In this document: positions 24,801-31,608 of the stretch, piece after piece
Layout of the letters: each line of letters opens with the position of its first letter
Position numbering within the stretch: the first letter of the stretch is position 1
Made by a program: the position numbers and the translations under genes
The notes under the pieces: model-generated
The model's input: only the letters and a program-made list of their open reading frames with translations
The model's database searches: none
Told to the model about the DNA's origin: nothing
NCBI GenBank assembly: GCA_030613785.1
Contig: JAUWLF010000042.1
Coordinates: forward strand, 1-33,479
Source of the DNA: Chloroflexota bacterium
GTDB taxonomy: Bacteria; Chloroflexota; Anaerolineae; UBA7937; B3-Chlor
Length of the DNA stretch: 33,479 bases
Direction: 5' to 3'

Positions 24801-26928
24801 GGTGCGGACGGCCCACTCGTTGACCATCCATCTGGATCGCGAACGCCCGACAGAGGACTACGGGCCAGGCGCAGGCCTTGGTGAACAGGAGCCACGATAC
24901 GTCTTCTCGGATGTGGCCTACTGGAACCCGGCGGTGGTCACCGATGAGAATGGGCTGGCTCGGATTGAGTTTCAGATGCCGGCCAAGGTCACTACCTGGC
25001 GGGCCTTCGCCCAAGGCGTTACGCTTGATAGCAGGGTTGGGGCATCTGTTGAGGATGTGATCACCATCAAGGACCTGACGTTGCGTCCGTTTCTTCCCGT
25101 CTTCTTGTCAGTGGGTGATCAAGCGCTGATCGGTGCTACCATCGAGAATCACGCCGATGGTGTACTGGAAGTACGAGCCAGCGTTACGGCCACAAATGTG
25201 CTCCTTCCTCCTGGCTTGTCTCACTCAGTAGCGATTAGCCAGAACCACAGTGTGAGGATCGGGTGGAGGGTAGAGGCATCGCAGGCGCCGTCCGCTACCA
25301 TTACCATGCTTGCAGATGCGCCGGGAATCAGGGAAGTCGTGCAGCGCACGGTACCCATTCTGCCTTTTGGGGAGCGAAAGGTTCTGCTGGATGCGTCCAC
25401 CATCGACGGAGACGAACTACGCCGGGTGGTCAACCTGCCCCCTGGCGCCCAAATTCCTGTGCTGGAGCTGGATCTCTCACCTTCACTGCCTGCGGCTCTG
25501 GTGGGCAGCTTGGAGTACCTGACTGATTATCCATATGGTTGCGTCGAGCAAACCGTGACCCGATTCTTGCCTCACGTCGTCGTGGGCCAGACGTTGGACG
25601 GACTGGATCTCGACAACGACGGGCTGAGGGCGAAGCTACTGGGACAGGTGGAGAGCAGCCTTCAGCGGCTCTATCGTTTCCAACGCCTCGACGGTGGCTG
25701 GGGCTGGTGCAAGGGAGAAGAGTCGGAACCCTACCAGACAGCGTATGTGGTGTATGGCCTCACCCAAGTGCAGAGAGCGGGACACGAGGTGAATGCAGAA
25801 GTGCTGAGGCGAGGAGTGCGCTTCCTACAGCATACACTGCTAGAGACGCGTGATCTGGACCTGAAGGCCTACATCTCATACGTCCTTGCCGAATATGGTG
25901 AAGGCGATCTGTCGCTAGCTCGGTCTCTTTTGGAGAGGCGCCGTCGAATGGATCTGTACGCTCAGGCCTACCTGGCCCTCGCTCTGGGCACACTTGGAGA
26001 TTCCCAGGGAGCGAAGGTCATCGTGGATGACCTGGTCACTGAAGTGGTGGAAACGGCTCACACCGCTCACTGGGGGGAGGGAACTCATGACTTGGCGGTC
26101 ATGTCTAGCGATGGCCGCACGACGGCTCTGATCCTGCGGGCTATGCTCGCCGTGGATCCCGACCATCCCTTGATCCCCAAGACCGTGCGGTGGCTGATGT
26201 GGACCCGGTTGGGGGGCTACTGGCGCACCACCCATGAAACGGCGGCGGTGATCATGGCCCTCACGGAGTACCTGACCGCCAAGGGCGTACCGGAATCCCA
26301 TTTCACGTATCAGGTGTTCCTCAACGGGCAACAGGTGGCCGAGGCGGTGGTGACGCCGGACAACGTTACGGAGCATCGAGAGATCAAGTACACTGACCTC
26401 ATTCCAGGGGACAACGAGATAACGGTCTTGAAGGAAGGCGAAGGGCAGTTGTACTTGGCTACCGCTTTCCGATACTATGGAGAGGAAGAGAGCCTGGACC
26501 CTGTGCGGTCCTTGAATGGCCCGACGGTGGACCGTCAATACGAGGATCCGGAGAGCGGTGGGGTGTTGACCAGTTGTCATGTCGGAGATCTCATTCGCGT
26601 ACGCTTGAAGGTCGACCTGCCACAGGATATGTGGTACATCATGGTGGAGGATCCGCTTCCGGCGGGAGCCCAGGGCGTGGAGGGCACGTCAAGTATGATA
26701 GCTGCTGACGAGGCGGCGGACCGCCATTACTCGGTGCACCCCGAGTTCCAAGATGCCAAGGTTGTGTTCTTCACGAACCACCTTCGAGAAGGTGTCTATG
26801 AGTACACCTATTTGATGCGGGCCACGACGGCAGGGAGCTTCAGGGTCATGCCCACGGAGGTCACAGCCATGTATGAGCCTGGCGTGTGGGGGCGGTCGAC
26901 GAGCGCTGTTCTCCGAATTGAGGGCTGA
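21817..26928 (+). CDS. bacterial alpha-2-macroglobulin with thioester motif
   Basis: The 1703-aa protein starts at TTG 21817, 6 bp after the previous stop (GAGAGG upstream). Residues ~5-25 form a hydrophobic signal/anchor (IVSLLVLSSSLLVGLFVIFI) without a lipobox Cys, so it is membrane-anchored or secreted rather than a lipoprotein. A long series of beta-sandwich macroglobulin domains follows (FTYTDRPLYRPGE-type MG segment at ~468, bait-like region, A2M domain with WNPAVVTDENGLARIEFQMP around 1030). The thioester domain has the active motif YGCVEQT with Cys1242 and Gln1245, then GGWGWCKGEESEPYQTAYVV. Family role: covalent trapping of attacking proteases at the cell surface. No penicillin-binding protein 1C gene accompanies it, as is usual in enterobacteria; the zinc-ribbon/TPR protein takes that place. 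Confidence 0.92.
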   Translation: MRRIVSLLVLSSSLLVGLFVIFINLTEVDIVLRQSLRPLVPQAWQDALRPLRAPMVIGFAPDWEATDVALRSPVAISFLTPMDASSTESSVHIEPAVNGRFSWRGRTLFFTPTEDWPMQTDVSVTVTREARSWLLRRMERGFTFHFTTLGAPFVVETEPAQDAMYTQVRDRLTITFSRPMDPRSVEVRLSISPEISGRTLTWNDQQLTISGALEPSTDHRLVVRRGARDSVYEIETLQDFEWFFTTTERHPYLAVTRVGREVLVSADLPAELQLEMVNVSRVDLDLYSIDVSTYISMTNFSLEDWRRFEPGVEPLRSWSMNPEVALDRDERRIVEIQELEPGLYFLTAKSPEGAQDSQILVSTHTALALKRTSRQVLVWATSLHDGHPSVGASLTVHNAVGDIVATGLTNEEGIFSTEIPDTGRGLNVVAQKDDDLSVCSDAWRDGIEPWRFEEVLWGREASADGHELFVYTDRPLYRPGESASFRAVVRVHDSGGYSLPRVGTPVEVTVGNYRGIVLYEEVLETNAFGTVNGGLELNDEVARGEYFIEARVEDGEHRTAFQVEEYREPAFAVRVDAGRDQYVNGDVITATIIGDYYFGVPVAGAAVKYTLYSHDYDFPWRTEDNGFGALSSKRYGEDRHEVASGEGFTDEKGALELVLRADVTREERSQVFTLEAIVTDDAGDQVSSATTFLVHRGEFDIGLEPERYVVSSGERTTIDARTVAVNGEPVGDLDLTYVVYLVEWREIRRGEEGRAYWDWQEVVSEVEASSIRTDGDGQGRIAFVPPRGGLYRLRVQGRDERGNRVLARVNLWVSDVERRVAWRYQEHDRIQLVTDKDSYSPGDVARILVQSPYDQAMALVTVERGRIVSQELMEMDGNSTVVELLVEREYSPNVFVSVVLAPSGTSAETVPSFKIGYAELKVESVEDELRLSVVPDRREYRPSEMATYTIRARDHLNRPVSAEVSLGVVDASMSALAADATRDVVDAFYGRRRLGVRTAHSLTIHLDRERPTEDYGPGAGLGEQEPRYVFSDVAYWNPAVVTDENGLARIEFQMPAKVTTWRAFAQGVTLDSRVGASVEDVITIKDLTLRPFLPVFLSVGDQALIGATIENHADGVLEVRASVTATNVLLPPGLSHSVAISQNHSVRIGWRVEASQAPSATITMLADAPGIREVVQRTVPILPFGERKVLLDASTIDGDELRRVVNLPPGAQIPVLELDLSPSLPAALVGSLEYLTDYPYGCVEQTVTRFLPHVVVGQTLDGLDLDNDGLRAKLLGQVESSLQRLYRFQRLDGGWGWCKGEESEPYQTAYVVYGLTQVQRAGHEVNAEVLRRGVRFLQHTLLETRDLDLKAYISYVLAEYGEGDLSLARSLLERRRRMDLYAQAYLALALGTLGDSQGAKVIVDDLVTEVVETAHTAHWGEGTHDLAVMSSDGRTTALILRAMLAVDPDHPLIPKTVRWLMWTRLGGYWRTTHETAAVIMALTEYLTAKGVPESHFTYQVFLNGQQVAEAVVTPDNVTEHREIKYTDLIPGDNEITVLKEGEGQLYLATAFRYYGEEESLDPVRSLNGPTVDRQYEDPESGGVLTSCHVGDLIRVRLKVDLPQDMWYIMVEDPLPAGAQGVEGTSSMIAADEAADRHYSVHPEFQDAKVVFFTNHLREGVYEYTYLMRATTAGSFRVMPTEVTAMYEPGVWGRSTSAVLRIEG

Positions 26929-26950
26929 ACTGGAATCCCGGGTGAACGAA

Positions 26951-26982
26951 GAAGCCACCTTCAGTGGCTCGAAGCTGGCTTC
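26951..26982. terminator. bidirectional hairpin between convergent operons
   Basis: GAAGCCA (26951-26957) and TGGCTTC (26976-26982) pair, or GCCAC (26954-26958) with GTGGC (26964-26968). It lies between the ends of the A2M operon and the leftward ABC transporter operon. T-runs are short. Confidence 0.45.
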
Positions 26983-27018
26983 TCAGTACGATTGAGTCGC
27001 GGTTTCAGACATGTCGTG

Positions 27019-27999
27019 CTACAGATGACAGGCCACCAAGTGTCCCTCCTCAATAGCCACTAATTCTGGCTCCTCCACGCTGCAAACATCCTTTGCCTGG
27101 GGGCAACGGGGGTGGAAACGACACCCAGAAGGGGGCGCTATCGGGTCGGGGATTTCCCCTTTGGGGATGGGATACGTGCGCCGTGCCCTGGGGTCGGGCA
27201 CGGGGACCGCAGCCAGCAGCGCCTGTGTGTACGGATGGCTTGGATTGGTGTACACTTGCCTCAGCGCACCCAGTTCGACTATCTTCCCCAGATACATGAC
27301 GGCTATCCTGTTACAGACGTACTTGGCGGTGGCCAGATCGTGAGTGATGAACACGTAGGTCAGGTCGAACTCCTCTTTCAGTTCCATCATCAGGTCGAGG
27401 AGCAAGACCCGGACCGATACATCGGCCATGGCTATGGGCTCGTCAGCGATGATGAGGCTTGGCCTCATGATGAGAGCCCTGGCGATAACGGCCCGTTGTT
27501 TCTGGCCGCCGCTAAGTTGATGGGGGTATTTCTCGTACAGAATGGAGGCGGGGGTCAGTCCTACTCGTTCCATCATGCTCACCACCCGCTGTCTCTTTTC
27601 GTCGCCTTTCGCCATGTGGTGAATCTCAAGGGAGTGCCCTATGGCATTTCCTATCTTCATCCGTGGGTTCAAAGAGGCCGTAGGATCCTGGAAGATCATT
27701 TGCATCCGCTGGCGAAGCTCATGCATCTCCGCGGCTTTGACTGATGCTATGTCCGTTCCCTCAAACAAGATCTGCCCCTCAGTAGGTCTGGCTAAGCCCA
27801 AGATCAATCTCCCCGTGGTGGTCTTCCCGCTGCCGCTTTCACCAGCTAGCCCGAATACTTCTCCTTTCTTGACATCCAAATCAATGCCGTCCACGGCGCG
27901 TATGTAGTCCCTATTTCGCGTTAGGAGGTTCTCTACGAAACCTGTTTGCACAGGGTACCACTTCTTGACGGCGTGCACTTCGACTAGATTTCCGGCCAT
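27019..27999 (-). CDS. dppF: dipeptide/oligopeptide ABC transporter ATP-binding protein (DppF/OppF type)
   Basis: The 326-aa cytoplasmic ATPase energises peptide import together with the neighbouring DppD-type subunit. Motifs: Walker A GESGSGKTTTGR, Q-loop MIFQDPTASLNPRM, signature LSGGQKQRAVIARAL, Walker B SLIIADEP, and the switch His in FITHDLATAKYV. The C-terminal oligopeptide/dipeptide extension includes GCRFHPRCPQAKDVC. The D-loop reads IAMADVSVR, where the common form is SALDVSVQ, a mild deviation. ATG 27999 is preceded by GAGG. It is the last gene of the operon, 18 bp after dppD, and faces the A2M gene with a hairpin in between. Confidence 0.93.
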   Translation of the reverse strand: MAGNLVEVHAVKKWYPVQTGFVENLLTRNRDYIRAVDGIDLDVKKGEVFGLAGESGSGKTTTGRLILGLARPTEGQILFEGTDIASVKAAEMHELRQRMQMIFQDPTASLNPRMKIGNAIGHSLEIHHMAKGDEKRQRVVSMMERVGLTPASILYEKYPHQLSGGQKQRAVIARALIMRPSLIIADEPIAMADVSVRVLLLDLMMELKEEFDLTYVFITHDLATAKYVCNRIAVMYLGKIVELGALRQVYTNPSHPYTQALLAAVPVPDPRARRTYPIPKGEIPDPIAPPSGCRFHPRCPQAKDVCSVEEPELVAIEEGHLVACHL

Positions 28000-28017
28000 A
28001 TTGAATCCTCACGATGT

Positions 28018-28974
28018 CTAGTATAAGTGGCAGGCGACCATGGTCCCGTTTCCCACATGCTTCAGGGGTGGATCCACCTCCGAGCAGATGTCCATTGCGT
28101 GGAGACAGCGAGGATGGAACCTGCAACCTGTGGGTGGATCAATCAAGTCCGGGGGCGAACCCTTCATAATCTCAAATTCTTGGTCCAACAGCTTGATGTT
28201 GGGTATGGACTTCAACAGACCCTGAGTATAGGGATGCACCGGGTTGGCGAAGAGGTCAAGGGCATCGGCTACCTCCACTATCTTGGCCGCGTACATCACG
28301 GCAACCCGATCAACCAGCTCGGCCACAATTCCCATGTTATGAGTTATCAGCATCAGAGTCATGTTGTAGGCTGCCTTCAGTTCCTTGAGCAGGTCCAATA
28401 TCTGAGCCTCCACAATGACATCCAGCGAAGTTGTGGGCTCATCGGCGATGATTAGGTCTGAATCCAGAGCGAGGGCCAGGGAGATCATGATGCGTTGCCT
28501 CATACCGCCGCTGAACTGATGCGGATAATCGCTGAGTCGGCTGGGAGATATGCCCAGCCGGTCCACCAGTTCCTCAGCCCGTTTCCAGGCTTCCTGCTTG
28601 CTGATCGACTCGTGCGTGGTGATGGTCTCCACTAGATGGTCGCCGATCTTCTGAAGAGGGTTCAGGGAGGTCATGGGGTCCTGGAAGACCATAGAGATCC
28701 TCTTGCCCCGTATCTGTCTCATGTACGCCCCATCTTTGTCAAGCAGCTCTTCGGCGTCGAATAGGATGCTGCCACCCACTATCCGACCCGGCGGGGGGAT
28801 TAGTCGCAGGATGGCGAAACCCAGGGTGGACTTGCCACATCCTGACTCCCCGACCAAGCCTATCAGTTGACCCCTCTCGATATCCAGCGATACCTTGTCC
28901 AGAGCTTTGACCACCCCCATGCGGGTGTGGTAATGTACGTCCAGGTTTCTTATGCTGACCAAGATGTCTGCCAT
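28018..28974 (-). CDS. dppD: dipeptide/oligopeptide ABC transporter ATP-binding protein (DppD/OppD type)
   Basis: The 318-aa partner ATPase of the importer. Motifs: Walker A GESGCGKSTLG, Q-loop MVFQDPMTSLNPL, signature FSGGMRQRIMISLALAL, Walker B DLIIADEPTTSLDV, switch His in LITHNMGIV, and the C-terminal oligopeptide domain with GCRFHPRCLHAMDIC and a final VACHLY. Cysteines of this C-terminal region bind an iron-sulfur cluster in some Dpp systems; the equivalent cysteines are present here, but a cluster is only an inference. The length is typical. The gene begins 22 bp after the dppC stop. Confidence 0.94.
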   Translation of the reverse strand: MADILVSIRNLDVHYHTRMGVVKALDKVSLDIERGQLIGLVGESGCGKSTLGFAILRLIPPPGRIVGGSILFDAEELLDKDGAYMRQIRGKRISMVFQDPMTSLNPLQKIGDHLVETITTHESISKQEAWKRAEELVDRLGISPSRLSDYPHQFSGGMRQRIMISLALALDSDLIIADEPTTSLDVIVEAQILDLLKELKAAYNMTLMLITHNMGIVAELVDRVAVMYAAKIVEVADALDLFANPVHPYTQGLLKSIPNIKLLDQEFEIMKGSPPDLIDPPTGCRFHPRCLHAMDICSEVDPPLKHVGNGTMVACHLY

Positions 28975-28996
28975 ACGGTGTTCGCTACCTCTTCAC

Positions 28997-29887
28997 TTAT
29001 GCTTCCCTGAGGCGGGGGTTCAGGATTTCGTTCAGGCCTTCACCTAGCAGGCTGAAGCCCAGAGCAACGATGGCGATCATGATTCCCGGGAAAGTGATGA
29101 GCCACCAGCGGCCTCCAGGCAGGTACGGGCGGCCCGCATTCACGTCGAACCCCCAATCTGGCGTAGGGGCTGGGATGCCTAAACCGATGAAGCTCAGCCC
29201 GGCCTCAGTCAATATGGCGTCGGAGATATTGAGGGAGAATACCACCACCACAGAGGGGATGACATTGGGAAAGACATACACGCGCAGAATCGTGAACGCG
29301 TCGGCTCCCAGGCTCCGCGCCGCTTCCACATACAGGTCCTCTTTTACCGAAAGCACCTGCCCCCTGACCATCCTGAAATAGGTGGGGATATAGATTACGG
29401 CGATGGCGATGGAGATGTTGACTATTCCCGGCCCCAGCATGGCGGCCATGGCTATGGCCAGGATCAGGCCGGGGAACGAATAGATGCTATCCATGATCAA
29501 GGAGAGGACCCGGTCTAACTTGCCCCCGGCGAAACCGGAGAGCAGACCGAGCGGTATCCCTACTGCCGACGACATCAAGGCCGAAAAGATAGCCACCATC
29601 ATAATAGTCTGGGACCCATATACTACGCGGCTGAAGACGTCGCGACCCAGCTTGTCTGTGCCCATCAGGAACTGGGAGTTTGGGGGGATGAAAGGGTCTC
29701 CCACGAAGTTTGTGGGGTCGTAAGGCGCGATGTATGGGGCCAGGATCGTAACCGCGATGATGACGAAAAGGATGACTGCTCCTGCTGCGGTGATATACCA
29801 TTCAGCGCCATACCATTTCGCGCCTCTGGCAAACCAGCCAACAAGGTTTCCCAAGCCCGGAATAATAGTCCTTGGTCTTTCTGTCAT
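28997..29887 (-). CDS. dppC: dipeptide/oligopeptide ABC transporter permease (DppC/OppC type)
   Basis: The 296-aa inner-membrane subunit starts with a cytoplasmic N-terminus and a first helix AGAVILFVIIAVTILAPYIAPYDP, as in the OppC_N domain. It then shows the LMGTDKLGRDVFSRVVYGSQTI segment and about five more helices. The EAA coupling loop is EAARSLGADAFTILRVYVFPNV, which contacts the ATPases. AGLSFIGLGIPAPTPDWGF is the characteristic C-terminal motif. Length normal. It lies between dppB (31 bp away) and dppD. Confidence 0.94.
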   Translation of the reverse strand: MTERPRTIIPGLGNLVGWFARGAKWYGAEWYITAAGAVILFVIIAVTILAPYIAPYDPTNFVGDPFIPPNSQFLMGTDKLGRDVFSRVVYGSQTIMMVAIFSALMSSAVGIPLGLLSGFAGGKLDRVLSLIMDSIYSFPGLILAIAMAAMLGPGIVNISIAIAVIYIPTYFRMVRGQVLSVKEDLYVEAARSLGADAFTILRVYVFPNVIPSVVVVFSLNISDAILTEAGLSFIGLGIPAPTPDWGFDVNAGRPYLPGGRWWLITFPGIMIAIVALGFSLLGEGLNEILNPRLREA

Positions 29888-29918
29888 GACATTCCTACGT
29901 GCTCCTGGTCATCTGTCG

Positions 29919-31169
29919 CTAGTATCGGATACGGGGGTCGAGCCTGGCATATATGATGTCTACGATCAAGCTGACCGCCGTCACCAGCATGGCAAACAGG
30001 ACAATCGTGCTTTGAATGGACGGGTAGTCGCGCGACTCTATGCGACGAACTAGAAAACGCCCCAGTCCTTCCCAGTTGAAGGTGGTCTCTGTGAGAACCG
30101 CGCCAGCCAGGAGGATGGCGAACTGGAGTCCCATCATGGTTAGTATGGGGATGAAGGCGTTCTTCAGGGCGTGTCGGTAAACCACCACGTTTTCCTTTAT
30201 GCCGCGAGCTCTGGCCGCGGTGATGAAGTCTTGACGCAGCATCTGCAACATGTTCGCCCTGGTCAGGCGAATGAAGGCGCCGGAGATGTACAGCCCCAAA
30301 GTGATTGAAGGCAATGCCAGGTGCCTGAGGGCGCTGATCAGGCTCGCCGGCTGGACCCTGAGGATGCTGTCCACAACTGGCATACCGGTTATCGGCTCCG
30401 GCATCAGGCCGGTGCCTATCATACCCTGGACCGGCAACCAGCCGAGATAGATGCCGAAGAACAGTTGCAGCATCAAACCCAGCCAGAACACGGGTATGGC
30501 GTAGATGATGATACCATAGAGCCTGATTCCGTAGTCGGCTGGGCTTCCGCGCTTTTGAGCGGAGAAGGCTCCTCCAAAGACGCCGATGAGGAGAGCGATG
30601 GCCATCCCGGCGATGCTGAGCTCGAGGGTCTTGGGGAATTTGGCTTTCAGGTCGGTGCTCACCGGCCGGCCCCTCACCGGTGAGATGGACTCGCCGAAGT
30701 CGAGGCGAGCTAGCGCGAAAATGAAGTCGAAGTACTGGCTGTCGAGGGGATGGATGCGGACGGAGAACCACTCCACTGGCGCCCAACCGTCTTCTCCCTC
30801 CGCCGTGTACAGCCTTAGCCATTCGCCCTCCTCATTCGTGCGCCTATCCGTTAGCTGCAGCACGTCGCCCACTGCCAGCGGAGAATCGAGAGGGACTTCC
30901 GGCTCTTCATGGCTGGCCCCCTCCCGCAAAGTGGCTCCAGCCAGGCTAACCACGGCGCTGCTGCCCCTGAGGTTTATGAACAGGGGCTTGTCCAGCTCCA
31001 GAGCATGTCTGATCTCATCCACATACTCTTGGGGTGCTCCAGGGCGCAGCATGACTCGCACCGGGTCGCCGGGCATGACCCTCATGATCACGAAGACCAG
31101 GGTGACCAGGATGAGGATCATCGGTATGGCCAGGAGCACACGAGTAATGATGTAGGCACGAAGGGACAA
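29919..31169 (-). CDS. dppB: dipeptide/oligopeptide ABC transporter permease (DppB/OppB type) with inserted SH3b-like domain
   Basis: The 416-aa inner-membrane permease starts at TTG 31169 with AAGGAG 6 nt upstream. Helix 1 (IITRVLLAIPMILILVTLVFVIMR) and PGDPVRVML, then RHALELDKPLF, are standard DppB. The domain resumes at QYFDFIFALARLDFGESI and runs through TLELSIAGMAIALLIGVFGG, the EAA loop TAARARGIKENVVVYRHALKNAF and the final FNWEGLGRFLVRRI and YARLDPRIRY. Between them, residues ~67-142 are an extra ~75 aa reading ATLREGASHEE, LAVGDVLQLTD, GEWLRLYTAEGEDGWAP, which fits a bacterial SH3 (SH3b) domain. Family members are usually ~310-340 aa. The insertion falls in the large extracytoplasmic loop after TM1, where it would face the solute-binding protein or the cell wall. 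Confidence 0.93.
   Translation of the reverse strand: MSLRAYIITRVLLAIPMILILVTLVFVIMRVMPGDPVRVMLRPGAPQEYVDEIRHALELDKPLFINLRGSSAVVSLAGATLREGASHEEPEVPLDSPLAVGDVLQLTDRRTNEEGEWLRLYTAEGEDGWAPVEWFSVRIHPLDSQYFDFIFALARLDFGESISPVRGRPVSTDLKAKFPKTLELSIAGMAIALLIGVFGGAFSAQKRGSPADYGIRLYGIIIYAIPVFWLGLMLQLFFGIYLGWLPVQGMIGTGLMPEPITGMPVVDSILRVQPASLISALRHLALPSITLGLYISGAFIRLTRANMLQMLRQDFITAARARGIKENVVVYRHALKNAFIPILTMMGLQFAILLAGAVLTETTFNWEGLGRFLVRRIESRDYPSIQSTIVLFAMLVTAVSLIVDIIYARLDPRIRY
30756..30962 (-). other. SH3b-like domain insertion within dppB
   Basis: Codons ~70-138 of dppB encode the extra domain. SH3b hallmarks are the opening strand with LREGAS (compare N-V-R-S-G-P-S), the middle VGDVLQL (compare K-G-D-K-V-x-V), GEWLRLYT (compare N-G-W-Y-K-V) and GEDGWAPVEW (compare G-K-T-G-W-V). 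The frame is uninterrupted and the base composition does not differ from the rest of the gene. Confidence 0.7.
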
Positions 31170-31227
31170 GATTGACTCCTTGGACAGAAGTCACCCAGTT
31201 CGCAGGTCGAATGTCCCGGTGGCATTG

Positions 31228-31276
31228 TATCGAGACCAAGAACTGCACCAGGAGGTGCGCAAACCTGGTTTCGATA
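31228..31276. other. 49-bp structured palindrome upstream of dppB
   Basis: TATCGAGACCA (31228-31238) pairs with TGGTTTCGATA (31266-31276) with one mismatch. Nested inside, GCACC (31245-31249) pairs with GGTGC (31254-31258) around AGGA. It lies 58 bp upstream of the dppB start on the minus strand: a cruciform-like operator, a leader structure, or a small mobile-element remnant. Confidence 0.55.
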
Positions 31277-31354
31277 CGGCGTTCGGTCTACCGAATCGAC
31301 AGTTTGGCTCTCAACTGCGTGAGTCCTGTGCTGTGAAAGACACTCTGCTTTTGG

Positions 31355-31460
31355 CTCACCTCCCTCGATGGGAGGGGGTCACGGGAGGGTGATTCGAGCG
31401 ATTCTCGCCGTGGTCACCCCCACCCCGGCCGTCCCCCATCAAGGGGGAGGGAGCTCTTTT
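31355..31460. repeat. REP-like palindromic intergenic repeat
   Basis: Two similar stems face each other: CCTCCC-TCGAT-GGGAGG (31359-31375) and CCCCC-ATCAA-GGGGG (31433-31447). Flanking arms GGGGGTCACGGGAGGGTGA and TGGTCACCCCCACCCCGG are roughly inverted copies. This GC-rich layout with CCCCC-ATCAA-GGGGG is a type of short intergenic repeat seen in many copies in diverse genomes. A T-run follows the second stem (CTCTTTT to 31460). Confidence 0.65.
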
Positions 31461-31531
31461 CGACCGCCTTCATAACGAGTCCCGAATCTGTCATGCTTTC
31501 GACGGTCAAGGCTTCGGGAGGCATGAATAAA

Positions 31532-31576
31532 GGAGGGGCTTTGACAAGAACCTCGCAGAGCCGCCAAAACCCCTCC
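31532..31576 (-). terminator. rho-independent terminator of the solute-binding protein gene
   Basis: On the minus strand GGAGGGGTTTTG (31576-31565) pairs with CAAAGCCCCTCC (31543-31532): 12 bp with one wobble and a 21-nt loop, followed by TTTATT. It lies ~32 bp after the SBP stop. It would let the abundant SBP be made in excess over the membrane subunits. Confidence 0.8.
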
Positions 31577-31608
31577 AGGTATGCGCTCGGCGTTCTCCTA
31601 CACTGCTC

